The notes: generated by a model not told the origin, from the sequence alone. DNA of 64,000 nt from Chionoecetes opilio (GCA_016584305.1 JACEEZ010019858.1:585001-649000); one strand, 5' to 3'. Positions 46,085 to 57,711 are shown, counted from the first letter of the stretch. Numbers and translations are program-made.

Positions 46085-47560
46085 AGTAATAATAATAATA
46101 ATTTTATTATTGCCCGAGGCTACAGACACAAAAAAGCAACAATAACAAGACAAGGAGTTAACTTAAGTACTAGAGCAAAACAAAAGATCATAATATAGGC
46201 ACATTGGGGACATAGTATCAACGTGCATATAATACATAGGGTAATTTACCATACATGGACTCCTGTGCTACCCACATTCTGCACAAACGACAGATCCAGC
46301 CAATGATGTTGTATAGGTCCACATACATAGGTGAGCTCTGCCTGACGGAGGTGATGATGGAGTTCGCAGAGAGCTCCACCTACTCTTTAAGCTGAACACG
46401 GAGTGTCGATAGATCACATCCAGATTGTTCGCCCCGTTTCCTAGCGAAAGCCAGGGACGAGCTGCACCACCTGGGCTGCCCCAGAAGCCTCTTAAGGATG
46501 TCATTGTGACAGACCTCAAGGGGTTCAGAGTGGCCACCTTGAACCGCGACCACAGCGTGTTGCAGTATATAAAGTAGCAGTGACTCCTGAATAACTTCAT
46601 CTTCACTCTCTGCTACAGTAGGAAAATGTCCTCTGTAGAGTATTTCCCACGACAAGAAGCTGGTGGTCTGCTTGATGATATCATCATCATCAGTCATCTC
46701 GTGGATATAACATGGCCTAAGTATGCGAATCTATCCACAAAAGTGAGGCAGACCCACTGAGCCATGCTGTTTTGAGGTAATTCACCTAAGTGCGTGCTGG
46801 TGATATTACCATGCACTCTGTCTTAGTGGTGTTTGTAGACAATGTCATGCTTGGCAGCATACACCTGACACACATTGATAAGGTCCTGCAACGCATCCGC
46901 AGTGTGGTGCGAGCAGCACCATTCATCAGCATAGCTCAGTGAGTTGATGCACCCATCATGTATGTGGCAGCCGATACCTGTATCACGAGGTTGCACTGAG
47001 ATCATCCGTGTACACATTGTACAGGTAGGGAGATAAAATACCCCCCTGCCGAATACCATTGACAGTACTGAAGGACAGCGAGAAAGGGAAATTTCCCCAC
47101 TTAAACAGTAATTTCCTGGATAGTGTACCAGTACATTGATAAATTAACAATGTACCCAGGTGTACTCCTGACGAGAAGTTTATGAAAGAGCTTCCAGTAA
47201 TTCACTCTGTCAAACGCCTTTCTGGCATCCAGGAAACACAGATAAACAGGTGAATTTCTGGAAGTGTAGTAATGATTGATATTCTTCAATGTTCACACAC
47301 ACATCTCAGTGCCAAAGCCTTTCGTATACTGAACTGATTGTTCAGTGTATACAGGTAGGCCTCAAGACGATGGAGTACCACTTTCTCCAGCACCTTGGAC
47401 AGGGCGGTCGCTATGGCAATGGGTTTGTAATTACCAGAGTTAGCAGGGTCCTTCACTTTGCTCTTAAGTAAAGGCACTATAAGCATTGCCAAGACCTGAC
47501 TGGGTATGTACTGATGGCAGACACAGGCATTGATGAAGAGATATGGATAGCCTAATCTAT
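46085..47560 (-). mobile_element. Unrelated non-LTR retrotransposon 'delta' nested in LINE beta
   Basis: Minus-strand RT blocks in order: PSQVLAMLIVPLLKSKVKDP, NSGNYKPIAIATALSKVLEK (47.5-47.4 kb), PVYLCFLDARKAFDRVNYWK (47.25 kb), GIRQGGILSPYLYNVYTDDL (47.05 kb), NSLSYADEW at the catalytic site (46.94 kb; YADD has become YADE), VCHNDILKRLLGQPRW (46.5 kb) and SLKSRWSSL. The tail toward 46100 is (AAT)n-like. Frameshifts are numerous. The clade is not assigned. Confidence 0.8.
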
Positions 47561-47561
47561 A

Positions 47562-50030
47562 TCTATATGTACACAGAATTAGGTCCACATATTATTCATA
47601 TAAATAGTCATGGCCTTAGAGACCATGAACAAATGAAAATACCTGGCTACAAAATAAATTACATTGGAGACATTAATGAAGGTTCGGCCATTGCCATACA
47701 ACTAAATATCCTACATAGAAGACTCTTTAATGACTTTGATACTGATGTCTTAGCAGTCGAAATAGACACTACCTTAGGGCCTATTGTTTTTGCCACAACT
47801 TACATTCCCCCACGACGTCCATATTTAACTTTTCCAGACTTCTATAGATTACGTTAATTTAATATACCTACCTATTTACTGGAGACCTTAATCCAAAACA
47901 CAGATGATTGGGAAATAGAGTAGACAATACTGTTGAGATAAGCTTGAGCCTTCGTATGGATGCAGGTAAACTTTTACATCACGGACCTCATTTTCCTACT
48001 TTGATCAGACATTCCTCATCAACCACACCTGACATGATTTTTTTTCAAATAAACATCCTTATTTTGATATATATATATGGAACCAGAAGGATAACCACCT
48101 CGGATCACACTCCAATTATCATTTATGTATCTACGAGTCCAATATATATATATACAAGACGAGCCAAAATGAAATATATATAAAGCTGATTGGACCCTTT
48201 TTAAGACAAAACTTGATGCATCCAGAAAAGATGAAGACCTGAACCATACAAATGTGCAGGAAATATAGGATAAAATAAACCAATGGGTGGATTGTGTACA
48301 AAATGTTATGTCTGTAGCAATCCCTATCAGGACAACAAAACAAATACATCAACTTAAAAAGACGGAAAAAAAAAAAAAGACGGAAAAAATAAAACATGTA
48401 GAAAACATATATATTGAGTTAAAAGCACATGCTGTTACGTATGGATGGACATTTGAACACTATAGGATGTACACACATATTAGAGAGCCATTGAAAGATT
48501 TATGTAAAAGTGCATATGATAATGAGTGGAATGACAAGATAAAGGACATAATTAAGACCCATAAAGATTCTAAAGCTTTTTGGAACAAAATAAATCAGTT
48601 AAAAGAAAGTGTTAACAAGAATACAAATTATATGGTTGATGAAAATGGGAAAAAAATATTATAGCAATAAGGAAAAATGTGACCTAATGGAATCAACTTG
48701 GAGGGATGTTTTCAAAATAACGGCAGAAAAAGAACGAATGTTTGACCAGGATCAGTCAGATCACATTGAATCAAACATTAATGTAATGCACAACAGAGTT
48801 ACACATCATGATACTACTTCAATGTTGCGACTAAACGGTGGCAATCACTTACTAAGAAAGATTAGCATTGAAGATATACAAAAGCACATTGGGAAAAGTA
48901 AAAATACAGCTCCTGGTATTTCTAGAATATCCAAACCGATACTCCAAAACTGTTCCTCTAAAGCACTAACAAAACTAAATGATTTAAATAATGCATGTTT
49001 GTCAGCAGGCTACTTCCCTAATTGTTTTAAAAAGCATATATAAAATTCATCCCTAAAACCAATAAATCACCATTAAACCCAATAAATTATAGGCCAATCT
49101 CACTTTTAGAATTACCAGGTAAAATGTATGAAAGAATCATTATGAATATACTGAATTCACATCTTATACAGAATAATGCAATAAAGAATAGCCAGCATGG
49201 ATTTATATCTAATCAAATAACAGTCACTGCCTTGGCTCTAATATATGAACAAATTGCAACTAGCATGGCCTCACGTCAGCAATGTGTTCTGGTTTTCAGA
49301 GACATTGCAAAGGCCTTTGATAAAGTGTGGCACAATGGCCTTAAATATAAGATATTAGCTCTTGGATTACCACCACTTATCGAAAAAAAACTTTGTTGTT
49401 TTCTGGATAATCGTAAAGCGCTTATAAACATAAATGGAGAGTATAGTAATGAAATAAATTTGGAAAGTGGTGTCTCTCAAGGAAGCGTTATCTCTCCGAC
49501 TCCTTACACAATTTACACCAATGACATTCCTATAGCAGGTCCAGGCTGCCTTGATATATGTTATGCTGACGACATATTGCAAGTAATCACGTATCAAAGC
49601 AAGTCCAAAGACATGATGAAATTCAGAGTTCAGAGAATTATTGAGAGAATACACATATTTCAGAAACTATGGAAAATACAAACAAGTCAAAATACATTTA
49701 CGATAATATCGATAGCTCAAAACAAGACAAAGAACATCATAGTCAATGCGACTGAATTGGAAAAAAGTAAAGATGGTAAAGTCTTGGGCCTAAAAATCTC
49801 TAGTAGAGGTATAGCATCACACATTACAGAAAGAATTATAAAATCAAAAGCTATGCTGACAAAACTTTACCTTTTCAAAAAGTTAACGCCTAAAATTAAA
49901 GTCAGATCAATAAAAAACACTCATTGCTCTAGTTTTCGAATACCCTTGTATACCTTTACATTGTGTTTCTTAGACGCAAAAATTAGAATTACATAGGGTT
50001 ATCAATAAAGCTTTAAGATTTGCCCCCTGT
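47562..50030 (+). pseudogene. ORF2 (endonuclease-RT) of LINE beta, copy 2
   Basis: Endonuclease resumes with ELGPHIIHINSHGLRDHEQM, EGSAIAIQLN, YIPPRRPYLTFPDF and TTPDMIFFQ (47.57-48.06 kb). The linker is 48.2-48.95 kb (KSKNTAPGISRISKPILQ). RT: NPINYRPISLLELPGKMYERII near 49.1 kb, QHGFISNQITVTALALIYEQIA, VFRDIAKAFDKVWHNGLKYK, GVSQGSVISPTPYTIYTNDIP, CYADDILQVI (49.56 kb, catalytic pair intact), LGLKISSRGIASHITERI. The 290 codons from 49124 are open. Shifts elsewhere inactivate it. 3' end about 50280. Confidence 0.85.
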
Positions 50031-50283
50031 ACCGAAGCAAGACACTTTTTTTTTTTATAGAAGAACTACATTAAATAGCAGGAATGGATGCAGTTAACAT
50101 ATCCATCCATAAAAAATGAAAAAAAATTGGGAAAAATTACTAACATCAGAGGATTAAACTTCTGTTGAGTTAGCCGGTATTGATGTACAAGCAAATCATG
50201 GTTGGTTCCCTAGGTCAATATCAATACTTGAGGAAGAACCACCTTCGGAGATTTAAAAGAAAAGAAGAAAAAAATAGTGATAA

Positions 50284-50606
50284 CTAGGGGGGGGGGCACT
50301 CAGTAGAGCGCATACCTCCGCCCGAATATTTCATCATATATACGTATATATATATATGCACTCAGTATGAGCGCACACCTTCGGCCGAATATTTCATCAA
50401 TTGGTTGCCATGGCAACAGTTGTCAATAGATTTCATCCAAAATTAAATCAGTTCTTCCTTATACCAAATAGACTTGGTATAACGAGTTTGGTACAAATCT
50501 ATTCGTAACTTTTCGAGAAATCCTGTACACTAACAAACAGACAGACAGACAGACAGACAGATCAGGGTGAAAACATAACCCCTCCAACTTCGTTGGCGGA
50601 GGTAAT
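50284..50606 (-). mobile_element. Helitron-like element family B, reverse copy
   Basis: On the minus strand it starts near ACCTCCGCCAACGAAG (50606), has GTCTGTCTGTCTGTCTG near the 5' end, the TTGCCATGGCAACC palindrome, and ends in hairpin GCGCTC-TACT-GAGTGC (50311-50296) followed by a C run and CTAG (50284). The 3' end module is present twice, separated by a short TA run. It lies at the 3' end of LINE beta copy 2. Confidence 0.7.
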
Positions 50607-51040
50607 AATAGTGAGAAAAAAATTTGATAGGGCTAAAAATTATAATGAAAAAAAAAATAATACCAATAAAAAATTAAAAAATTGTGAAGATTAGTATTTT
50701 AGACTTGTACTGTAAGCTTACGATGGGATCAGGGATGGACTTTGATTCCATCATTAGAATTATTAAGGTTGATAATGGTAGATTGTGTATGTGCAGTGTA
50801 CGATATAATATACTTATAAGTATCAATATACTGAATGAAGTATTAGTTTGGATTAAGGTTTAGTGTAGGTATTGTTTTATTCATTTATATGATTATATAA
50901 TGTTAGCTTGGATTAAGTAAATCAATATAAGTTATAAGATTATGGACAACGTTAGCCTGGATTAAGACTAGAGTATTTGATTTAGTTTTATGTTTTAATG
51001 ATTGCAAATAACGTTATTAAGGTACCCCTATTTTGTTCTT
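50607..51040. other. AT-rich spacer between inverted family-B copies
   Basis: No gene. A loosely repeated phrase (AGCTTGGATTAAG, GCCTGGATTAAGA, TTGGATTAAGG) occurs at about 50825-50980 and may be a degenerate tandem repeat. Confidence 0.4.
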
Positions 51041-51041
51041 T

Positions 51042-51286
51042 GTTACCTCCGCCAACGAAGTTGGAGGGGTTATGTTTTCACTCCGATCTGTCTGTCTGTC
51101 TGTCTGTCTGTTTGTTAGTGTACAGGATTTCTCGAAAAGTTGCGAATAGATTTGGACCAAACTCGGTATACCAAGTCTATTTGGTATAAGGAAGAACTGA
51201 TTTAATTTTGGATGAAATCTATTGACAACCGTTGCCATGGCAACCAATTGAGGAAATATTTGGCCGGAGGTATGCGCTCATACTGA

Positions 51287-51366
<80 letters not shown>

Positions 51367-51437
51367 TATATATACATACCTATATTTGATGAAATATTCG
51401 GGCGGAGGTATGCGCTCTACTGAGTGCCCCCCCCTAG
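51042..51437 (+). mobile_element. Helitron-like element family B, forward copy
   Basis: TTACCTCCGCCAACGAAG at the left, (GTCT)n at 51092-51113, GTTGCCATGGCAAC at 51230, a (TA)n expansion at 51291-51375, a duplicated 3' module, then hairpin GCGCTC-TACT-GAGTGC (51412-51427), a C run and CTAG (51434-51437). It forms a long inverted repeat with 50284-50606. There is no coding capacity. Confidence 0.7.
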
Positions 51438-52150
51438 TTCCAAATGTGATATCATGGTGATTATCACCAAAAAAGAAGATTATGTTGAAATTAGTTAGCA
51501 TTTTTGGTGATATTATTGCTGTTTCCGATAATGTCATTGTTATGATTGATATTAATGACATTACATATATTATTACTGAAGTAATTAGGGTAAGATGATC
51601 TTTGTCAGGAAATGGAATGGTAATGATTGTTATAGAGGTGACGGGCTTGAGAGTACTATTGTTACTATTATCATAATATTTCGGTTGTCAACTGGTTATC
51701 ATTGTGTTAGTATGTTCGGGTTTTCGAGTCTCTTGATTATTTTGCCTGGGGTTGTAGTGTGTTACGCCCCGTCTGGGGAGAGGGGGCGCAACGGGGGGTG
51801 AAGCTCCTGTTAGCGGACCCACCACCCGCTACAGTTCTTCCAATCGGTCGCTGACGTGGCATGACAACTAATCCCCAGCCTGTAGGGTGCCGGGGTGGGC
51901 ATATCTCCATGTACTATATGTACTTACGTTTCACATTAAACGGGGCAGTGCCCCCTGGCGTCGGAGATACGGAGAGCTTGCATCCCCAGGCCGATAAAAG
52001 CCTCGACATTTGCCGGAGGGGCACCCTCCCTGTCCCCCCCCCACCGAGGTCCCTGGCTTGTTACAGGTCCCCCGGGGACATCCATGATAGCCCGCCCTGT
52101 CATGCACTGTATAATTAATACATCACCATCTGCCGCGTAGCCTCCTGGTA
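51438..52150. other. Stretch without recognisable gene
   Basis: AT-rich to about 51720, then GC-rich. ORFs are short and without motifs. The GC-rich part may belong to the element carrying the 141-bp tandem repeat downstream. Confidence 0.4.
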
Positions 52151-52159
52151 GACCTGTGG

Positions 52160-53095
52160 TACTCAAGGGGTCCTAAAACCCTGCTGCGTGTGTCTCGCGC
52201 AATGCCCCGGGGTCCCAGGTGGGCCTGTTGGTGAAGGGTGTGATGATAACTAGTTTGTTAACTGGAGAGAGAAAATCAGATTCCAGTGGAAGGTTACTTT
52301 TAATTGGAAAACATCAACATATATATGAAAAAAAAGATTTAAACAATAAATATTACATTGGTTTAAGGTCAGCGCGCTAATGCAGTGCGCGCTGAGTAAG
52401 GGGTGTATGTTGAGATAGCGAGTTACATGTTGGTTAATTATTGTTACAAAAGAAAAAATAATATAAAGAGGTATGAAATTATAAATGAATAATGAACATT
52501 AATTAAAATAAAAGTTATAATAGTTTGGGCTGCAACCACACGTTTTCTCTGTGGAGCAGTGAAAAAGCCCTCCTAGTGGTTTATAGGGGGGACCGCTACA
52601 GGCCCAGAAGAGAAGCCACAGCGGCGGGTGTGTTACAGGACGTCGCAGCACCGTAGAGTTGCACCCCGCCCCGTGGGGCAATGCGGGGCGATCCTTATAA
52701 CCCCAGCGCGTGTCTCGCGCAATGCCCCGGGGTCCCAGAGGGGCCCAGAAGAGAAGCCACAGGGGCGGGTGTGTTGCAAGACGTCGTGACACCGTAGAGT
52801 TGCACGTACCCGCCCCGTGGGGCAATACGGGGCGATCCTTAAAACCCCGCCGCGTGTCTCGCAATGCCCCGGGATCCCAGGGGGGCCCAGGCGAAAAACC
52901 ACAGGAGCGGGTGTGTTGGAGGACGTCGTAGCACCGTAGAGTTTCACCCCGCCCCGTGGGGCAATGCGGGGCGATCCTTAGTAGCCCCGCCGCATGTCTC
53001 GCTATGCCCCGGGGTCCCAGGGGGACCCAGAAGAGAAGCCACAGGGGAAGGTGTCTTGCAGGACGTCGTGTTGCACCTGCCCCGGGGGCAAAGCG
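52160..53095. repeat. GC-rich tandem repeat, period about 141 bp
   Basis: Units begin GCCCAGAAGAGAAGCCACA at about 52602, 52743, 52885 and 53025. They contain GACGTCGxxxCACCGTAGAGTT, CCCCGCCCCGTGGGGCAAT and GCGCAATGCCCCGGGGTCCCAG. A separated half unit lies at about 52180-52225. Two GC palindromes per unit (CCCGCCCCGTGGGGCAATGCGGGG, GCCCCGGGGTCCC) could form hairpins. Reading frames through it are periodic, not genes. Confidence 0.85.
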
Positions 53096-53099
53096 GAGC

Positions 53100-53645
53100 G
53101 GCGGGCGTCGGGGCGTCGGTTAGGGGCGGGGCGTGTATGGGCGTGGCAGAGCTGGACTCAGCCACCTACCCGAGCATGCACGCCGCCCGAAGAGGCCGTG
53201 AAGGGATACCACGCGTTAACTCGCTCGCTGCACTAAGACACTAGTCTCGTAGTCTCGTAAGAGATCACCGCGACACAGGCCTGCGTGTGCACGCACTCGT
53301 GTCTAGATAGATTACACTGGTCAACACGATATTTCTGGCAAAAGGTTTTAAAACAAATTCTAACTGAATTTGGGCTGCTGATTACGAATATGAACTCAAT
53401 TTTTGTCTATCACATCAGGACTTCGCGATATAGCATTTTTCAATTTTTGATGAAAATGACTCATCAGCCTATATATCGAAGGTTTCAAGATAAAAACACG
53501 TGATTTTTAGTAATACATTTTGTATATTCTTAATCAAGGAATTACAAAGATTACGAAGTCCATGTACAAGTAAATCAAATATAGTGACAGAATTGAAATA
53601 GAAAATATAAACAATACATATATATGGTGCACAGATCAATGGCAA
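53100..53645. other. Stretch without recognisable gene
   Basis: GC content drops from about 53300. No motif found. It includes the likely 3' flank of the minus-strand gene that follows. Confidence 0.4.
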
Positions 53646-53652
53646 GTAGCAG

Positions 53653-55365
53653 TTATGTGAATTTTTTTTTCTTGGCTGATCTCTGATGTACAGCTTCTGG
53701 GTTGTCTCTCATCAAGCTCCAGCAATAATCCGCCATCATATGTGAGTCCCACCGGCCTTGATACCGTTCTTCCATTGTTTTAATGTCCTGATGAAAACGC
53801 TCCCCTTGTTCCTCGCTCACATCCCCAAGGTTCTCCGGAAACTTGTCCAAATGGCTGTGTAAATAGTGAACCTTGATACTCATTCTACATCCAAGATCTC
53901 GCAGGCTCATTAGTAGCTCTTCCACAATCTCTTCATAGTTGTCTGCTTTCTTATTCCCTAGAAAATTCTTCACCACATTACAAAATGCATTCCAAGCTCT
54001 TTCTTCTGTCTCATTCATTGATGTGATAAAATTGGATCTCTCATTAGTGTTCTTATTTGAGGTCCATCAAATATTCCAGCCTTTTTCTTCTCTTCACTAA
54101 GACCAGGAAAAGTTGAACATATATAGCTGAAACATTCTCCACTGTGATCAAGAGCTTTGACGAACTGCTTCATCAATCCAAGTTTTATGTGCAAGGGAGG
54201 AAAGACAATCTTCTTCCTATCCACTAGAGGATCATTGATGACATTCTTACCGCCAGATGCCAAACTCTGTCGCTGAGGCCATTCTTTTTTCACCCAATGC
54301 TCTGCTGTAGCTCTACTGTCCCAGTAACACAGAAAACAGGGGTATTTTGTGTACCCTCCTTGCTGACCTAAAAGAAAGTTAACCATTTTCAAATCGACAC
54401 AAATTAACCACCCATGAACATGATATTGCAACCTCTTTAGGACAATCTTGATGTTGTTATATTCTTCTTTAAGTTTTACAGAATGACCTATTGGTACAGA
54501 GCCATACTTATTTCCATTGTGTAACAGAACACATTTCAAACTTCTTTTGGAACTGTCAATAAAAAGCCTCCAATCCCTTGAATCATATGCTAGCAGTCCC
54601 ATAAAAAGAAGTAGCCCTTCTACATCAGTACAATAGACAAGCTGGCCATCTAAATGGAAGTACTTACGCAGTTCTGCTTCCCTGTTACGATAAAATGAGA
54701 CACCTGTGCCGGGTTTCAGCATTCGATTCTCTTGCAGTCTTGAAGACAACAGTTCAGCAGACTCTTTTGGTAGATAAAGATCTCTAACCAAATCATTCAA
54801 AGCAGACTGAGTAAACAGAATTGGTTTGTCACAATCTTCATCAGATGGCTGAAAAATATCTGTAGTGTCTTCTTCATCAGTGGGAGCAGGTGAGCAGAGA
54901 TCTGTTTCATCATTTTTTGAAGCTCAGTAAATATTGGTACAGGTATTTCTTCACTATGGGTAACTGGTCGAATAGCTGAAGGGATACTTGGGTATTGCAA
55001 ATATTTCTTGTTTTTCTTATTGAAACCTTTTACATTGACAAGGCAGAAATAGCAGTCATCTAAATGATTGCTTGGTTCTCTCCAAACCATAGGCACTCCA
55101 AACTTAAGTTTAGCCTTCTTTCCTTGAGACCATGATCTCAAAGTCTCAACACAGGTTTTGCACACTTTGTGAGGAGCCCAATGCTTGTCTTGGTCTCCAA
55201 GTGGTACTTTGAAGTACGCAAAATACACGCTCTTAACAAAGTCAGTAATGTTGCGCCTCTGAGTCTTCAAAGTAAAGCTTCCACAGATGTAGCAAAATAT
55301 ATTTGGATCATTTGAGCACTTTCTTCTGTGAGATGTAGAGGCCATTGTTAGAGCAGCAACACCAA
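53653..55365 (-). pseudogene. DDE transposase-like protein of unnamed arthropod repeat family, two frameshifts
   Basis: Three minus-strand frames overlap by 4 bp each and form one product of about 570 aa. Part 1 (55375-54797): Cys/zinc module FCYICGSF...CKTCVETL...DDCYFC. Part 2 (54800-54015): NREAELRKYF, WRLFIDSSKRSLKCVLLHNGN (first Asp), WLICVDLKMVNFLLGQQGG (second Asp), KYPCFLCYWDSR. Part 3 (54018-53653): NETEERAWNAF, KVHYLHSHLDKFPENLG, SEEQGERFHQDIK (candidate catalytic Glu), MMADYCW. D-D-E with an intervening CxxC suggests an RNase H-fold transposase, by inference. Frames separate at a six-T run (54913-54918) and near 54030, each a one-base loss. A splice acceptor (TTTATTTGTCCGCAG) ends at 55366, so coding likely starts at MASTSHRRKC inside this exon. 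Confidence 0.7.
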
Positions 55366-55528
55366 CTGCGGACAAATAAAAGAAAAAGAGTTGTTAGCTA
55401 TCTGAGTTGTTCCTTGAATTTGCTACCCAACCACCTACACCTTAGGCATTGTTTCACAAAAAAGAAACTAACAGGAGAAATACAATAAATAACTCAATTC
55501 AATGTAAAATTCAATAATAAAACACTAC
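55366..55528 (-). other. Possible 5' intron of the transposase-like gene
   Basis: On the minus strand an AG|GTAGTG donor at 55530/55528 and a TTTATTTGTCCGCAG acceptor at 55366 would bound a 163-nt intron. Upstream sequence would then be a 5' UTR exon. Both sites are preceded by the same CGTCCGCAG word, so a chance repeat is possible. Confidence 0.3.
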
Positions 55529-55529
55529 C

Positions 55530-56600
55530 TGCGGACGATTGCTGTGCAAGTTGAAATGTGTTTGTTTACTTTCGTATCATAAAGAATGGGAATGTTATGC
55601 ATGTTCAAAGAAAACGAAGATATTCTCCAGTTTATTGGGAGACTGAATTAAAAATAAACCATATAATCCGGCCCTTTTGCTACACTACTCAATAGAAGGA
55701 TAAATTTTTCTTGAAATTCATGAAAATGGAATATATACCTATAGCGCAAAAACGTGATGTGATAGAGAAAATATAAGATCAGATTTGAATTCAGCACCCT
55801 CAAATTAGTCTAAAACTGTTCTTAAATTCCATGCCAGAACTTTTTTTTTTTTTGTTGTTGACCAGTGTTATATCTCCTGTCCCGCGTTCAGAAGCTCAGC
55901 CAGCCCTCGCAAGTGCAGCTGGTCTGCAGGTGTTGGGTACAGGTCAGAGGTTATCTTCAGTGTGACAATTAATCAGTGAGGTCTGATGTGATGACTCCTT
56001 GATCGCTGGCAATTCTGCTGTCTCAGCAAGTCTTTCCTTTCACTTCATTTCTTGTTGTTCCTTCTTCTCTTCTCTCTTCTTATTCCTCGCTTTCTTTCTT
56101 CCTTTACTCCGTCTCCCCATTCTCCTTCGTCGGACGCTCATCTGTTGAAAACCTAACGTCAGTGATTCTGCAAGTGGCTGCTGTCTCTCTCCTCGCGGCT
56201 TGATAAGGATCTGTGGTGTTGGCGAGTCTTCCTCGCCTCCCCTCCTTGGGCTACCATCATCAACGATTCTTCCTCTTCCCTTATCTTTTCTATCTCCTTC
56301 CTTATATCTAGTTCCTCTGTCCCCCGAGCCCTCACATAGTGTATAAGGAAAATTAGTTTTTGTCAACATTTCTGATCCATAGGTATCATTACCTATAATT
56401 AAGGACCTTCTTATAAATATTTGTTAACTGTAAATTTAGGCGATAAGGCGACGTATTATTAATAATTTGAATTAGCAGCGTTGTAATCCCACATACTGTA
56501 TATGTATACTCTTACTGTCTTTCATTTTTCTCTACTATTTTCTTATACTTTTTCCTTATCTTTCCCCCCACTATTATATTATATTGCGATATTGCGAGCC
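55530..56600. other. Stretch with one unassigned ORF
   Basis: Contains a minus-strand ORF (56369-56040, 109 codons) that is very Arg/Lys/Glu rich (RRRRMGRRSKGRKKARNKKREEKK). It looks compositional, since the top strand here is a CT-rich tract, and I do not recognise it. No other gene seen. Confidence 0.4.
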
Positions 56601-56601
56601 G

Positions 56602-56646
56602 TATTCTTCTGAAGAAGCCCAGTAGAGGCGAAACTAGTCAGGAATA
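56602..56646 (+). ncRNA. Hammerhead-ribozyme motif with 7-bp helix I
   Basis: Helix I TATTCTT (56602-56608) pairs with AGGAATA (56640-56646), including one G-U; core CTGAAGA (56609-56615); one extra A; helix II GCC/GGC closing CAGTAGA; core GAAA (56630-56633); short helix III within ACTAGT; canonical GTC cleavage site after C56639. Parts are in the order of a type I hammerhead. The extra A before helix II is the only clear deviation. Confidence 0.6.
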
Positions 56647-56852
56647 AAGTACTCACTTCCCAGCCCGTGTCTCCTTCATCACCTGTTTTTACAACTGGCA
56701 GTATGTCTACAAATTAGTATTAGTATTATATTATTATTGTTTGTAAACATACTGACAGGTGTAATAACAGGTGATGAAGGAGACACGGGCTGGGAAGTGA
56801 GTACATTATTCCTGACTAGTTTCACCTTTACTGGGCTTCATTAGAGGAATGG
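56605..56852. repeat. Palindromic pair carrying hammerhead motifs
   Basis: 56605-56717 is repeated in reverse at 56737-56852 with about 20 bp between the arms. The right arm holds a second hammerhead-like motif on the minus strand (56850-56808) with a perfect ATTCCT/AGGAAT helix I, but core CTAATGA in place of CTGATGA, a change at an essential G. Confidence 0.8.
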
Positions 56853-56929
56853 TGAATTCGTCTTCACACATTCAACAAATTCTTCTGATGAACTGATGTC
56901 TGTCTTGTTGTTGCTACACTAAAACTTCA

Positions 56930-57711
56930 TGTCAAGTCCAGAAGAATGTCAAGAGGTAACCACATCGTGTTTCATCTTGAAAATCTGAAGGACTTGACAT
57001 GTGCCCATGAATATGCATTGGCAGTCTCAAATCGGTTCAATGTGCTCGGCACCCTCGGCCCCGGGGACCCTGTTGAACAGTGGGATACCTTCAAAAGTGA
57101 ATCTCTCCAGGCCGCCAAGGAAAATATATGGAGCACCCGCGGTCAAAGTGTGGCTTTGTCTCGACGGAGACGCTGGATAATATTGAGGAGAGTTGCGCTG
57201 GCAGGCTTGATGGGAACCAGGACCATTACAGGGTTCTGTCACTAAGTACTAGAACTTTACTGAGGAGAGACATGGAGAGGCATGTCGGGAGCTTTGCTGA
57301 GGATCAGCAAGGGCCATTTGAACGCTAATGACCTTTGACCTGCCTATGGGGCATTGGAAAAGATCCACTTTTAAGTCTCCATCTCGGGCGAGTGCTACAT
57401 ATTCGAGCAGCAGATGGACGCCTAATGTCGGCCATGGATTGACAATGGATTGTTGGGCTAAGTACTTTGGGCAGTTGTTCACGGTGGACCCTCCAAGTGA
57501 CTTCACACCACTGGGTTACGGCAGTGGATACATATCCTCCCATTGACGAAACCGCACCCTCTCTTGATAAAGTCAGATATGCTGTAGCAAAGTTGAGGGG
57601 TCGGAAGGCTGGTGTTTGTCAGCGTGGATCTGCTGAAAGCTGTTCAAAGGGGGTGAGGCCATGATCCGCGGGCTGCATGCAGTCTTGAATGTCGTGCGAC
57701 AATCAGGTAGC
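56930..57711 (+). pseudogene. RTE retrotransposon, linker and first RT block
   Basis: In changing frames: EYALAVSNRFNVLGTL, WDTFKSESLQAAKENIW, KCGFVSTETLDNIEESCAGRLDGNQ, RTLLRRDMERHVGSFAED, SPSRAS, PPIDETAPSLDKVRYAVAKLRG, then a run into the RT start and an abrupt end at 57711, where an LTR begins. It extends farther 5' than the 43.7 kb copy, so together they outline the family. Frameshifted throughout. Confidence 0.85.

Noticed and set aside
52499..53244. Overlapping 70-126-codon ORFs in GC-rich DNA
   Set aside because: They repeat with the 141-bp tandem unit in several frames on both strands.
56040..56369. Basic protein gene of 109 codons
   Set aside because: Arg/Lys/Glu bias follows from a CT-rich top strand; no motif, no splice signals, no repeat elsewhere to support coding.
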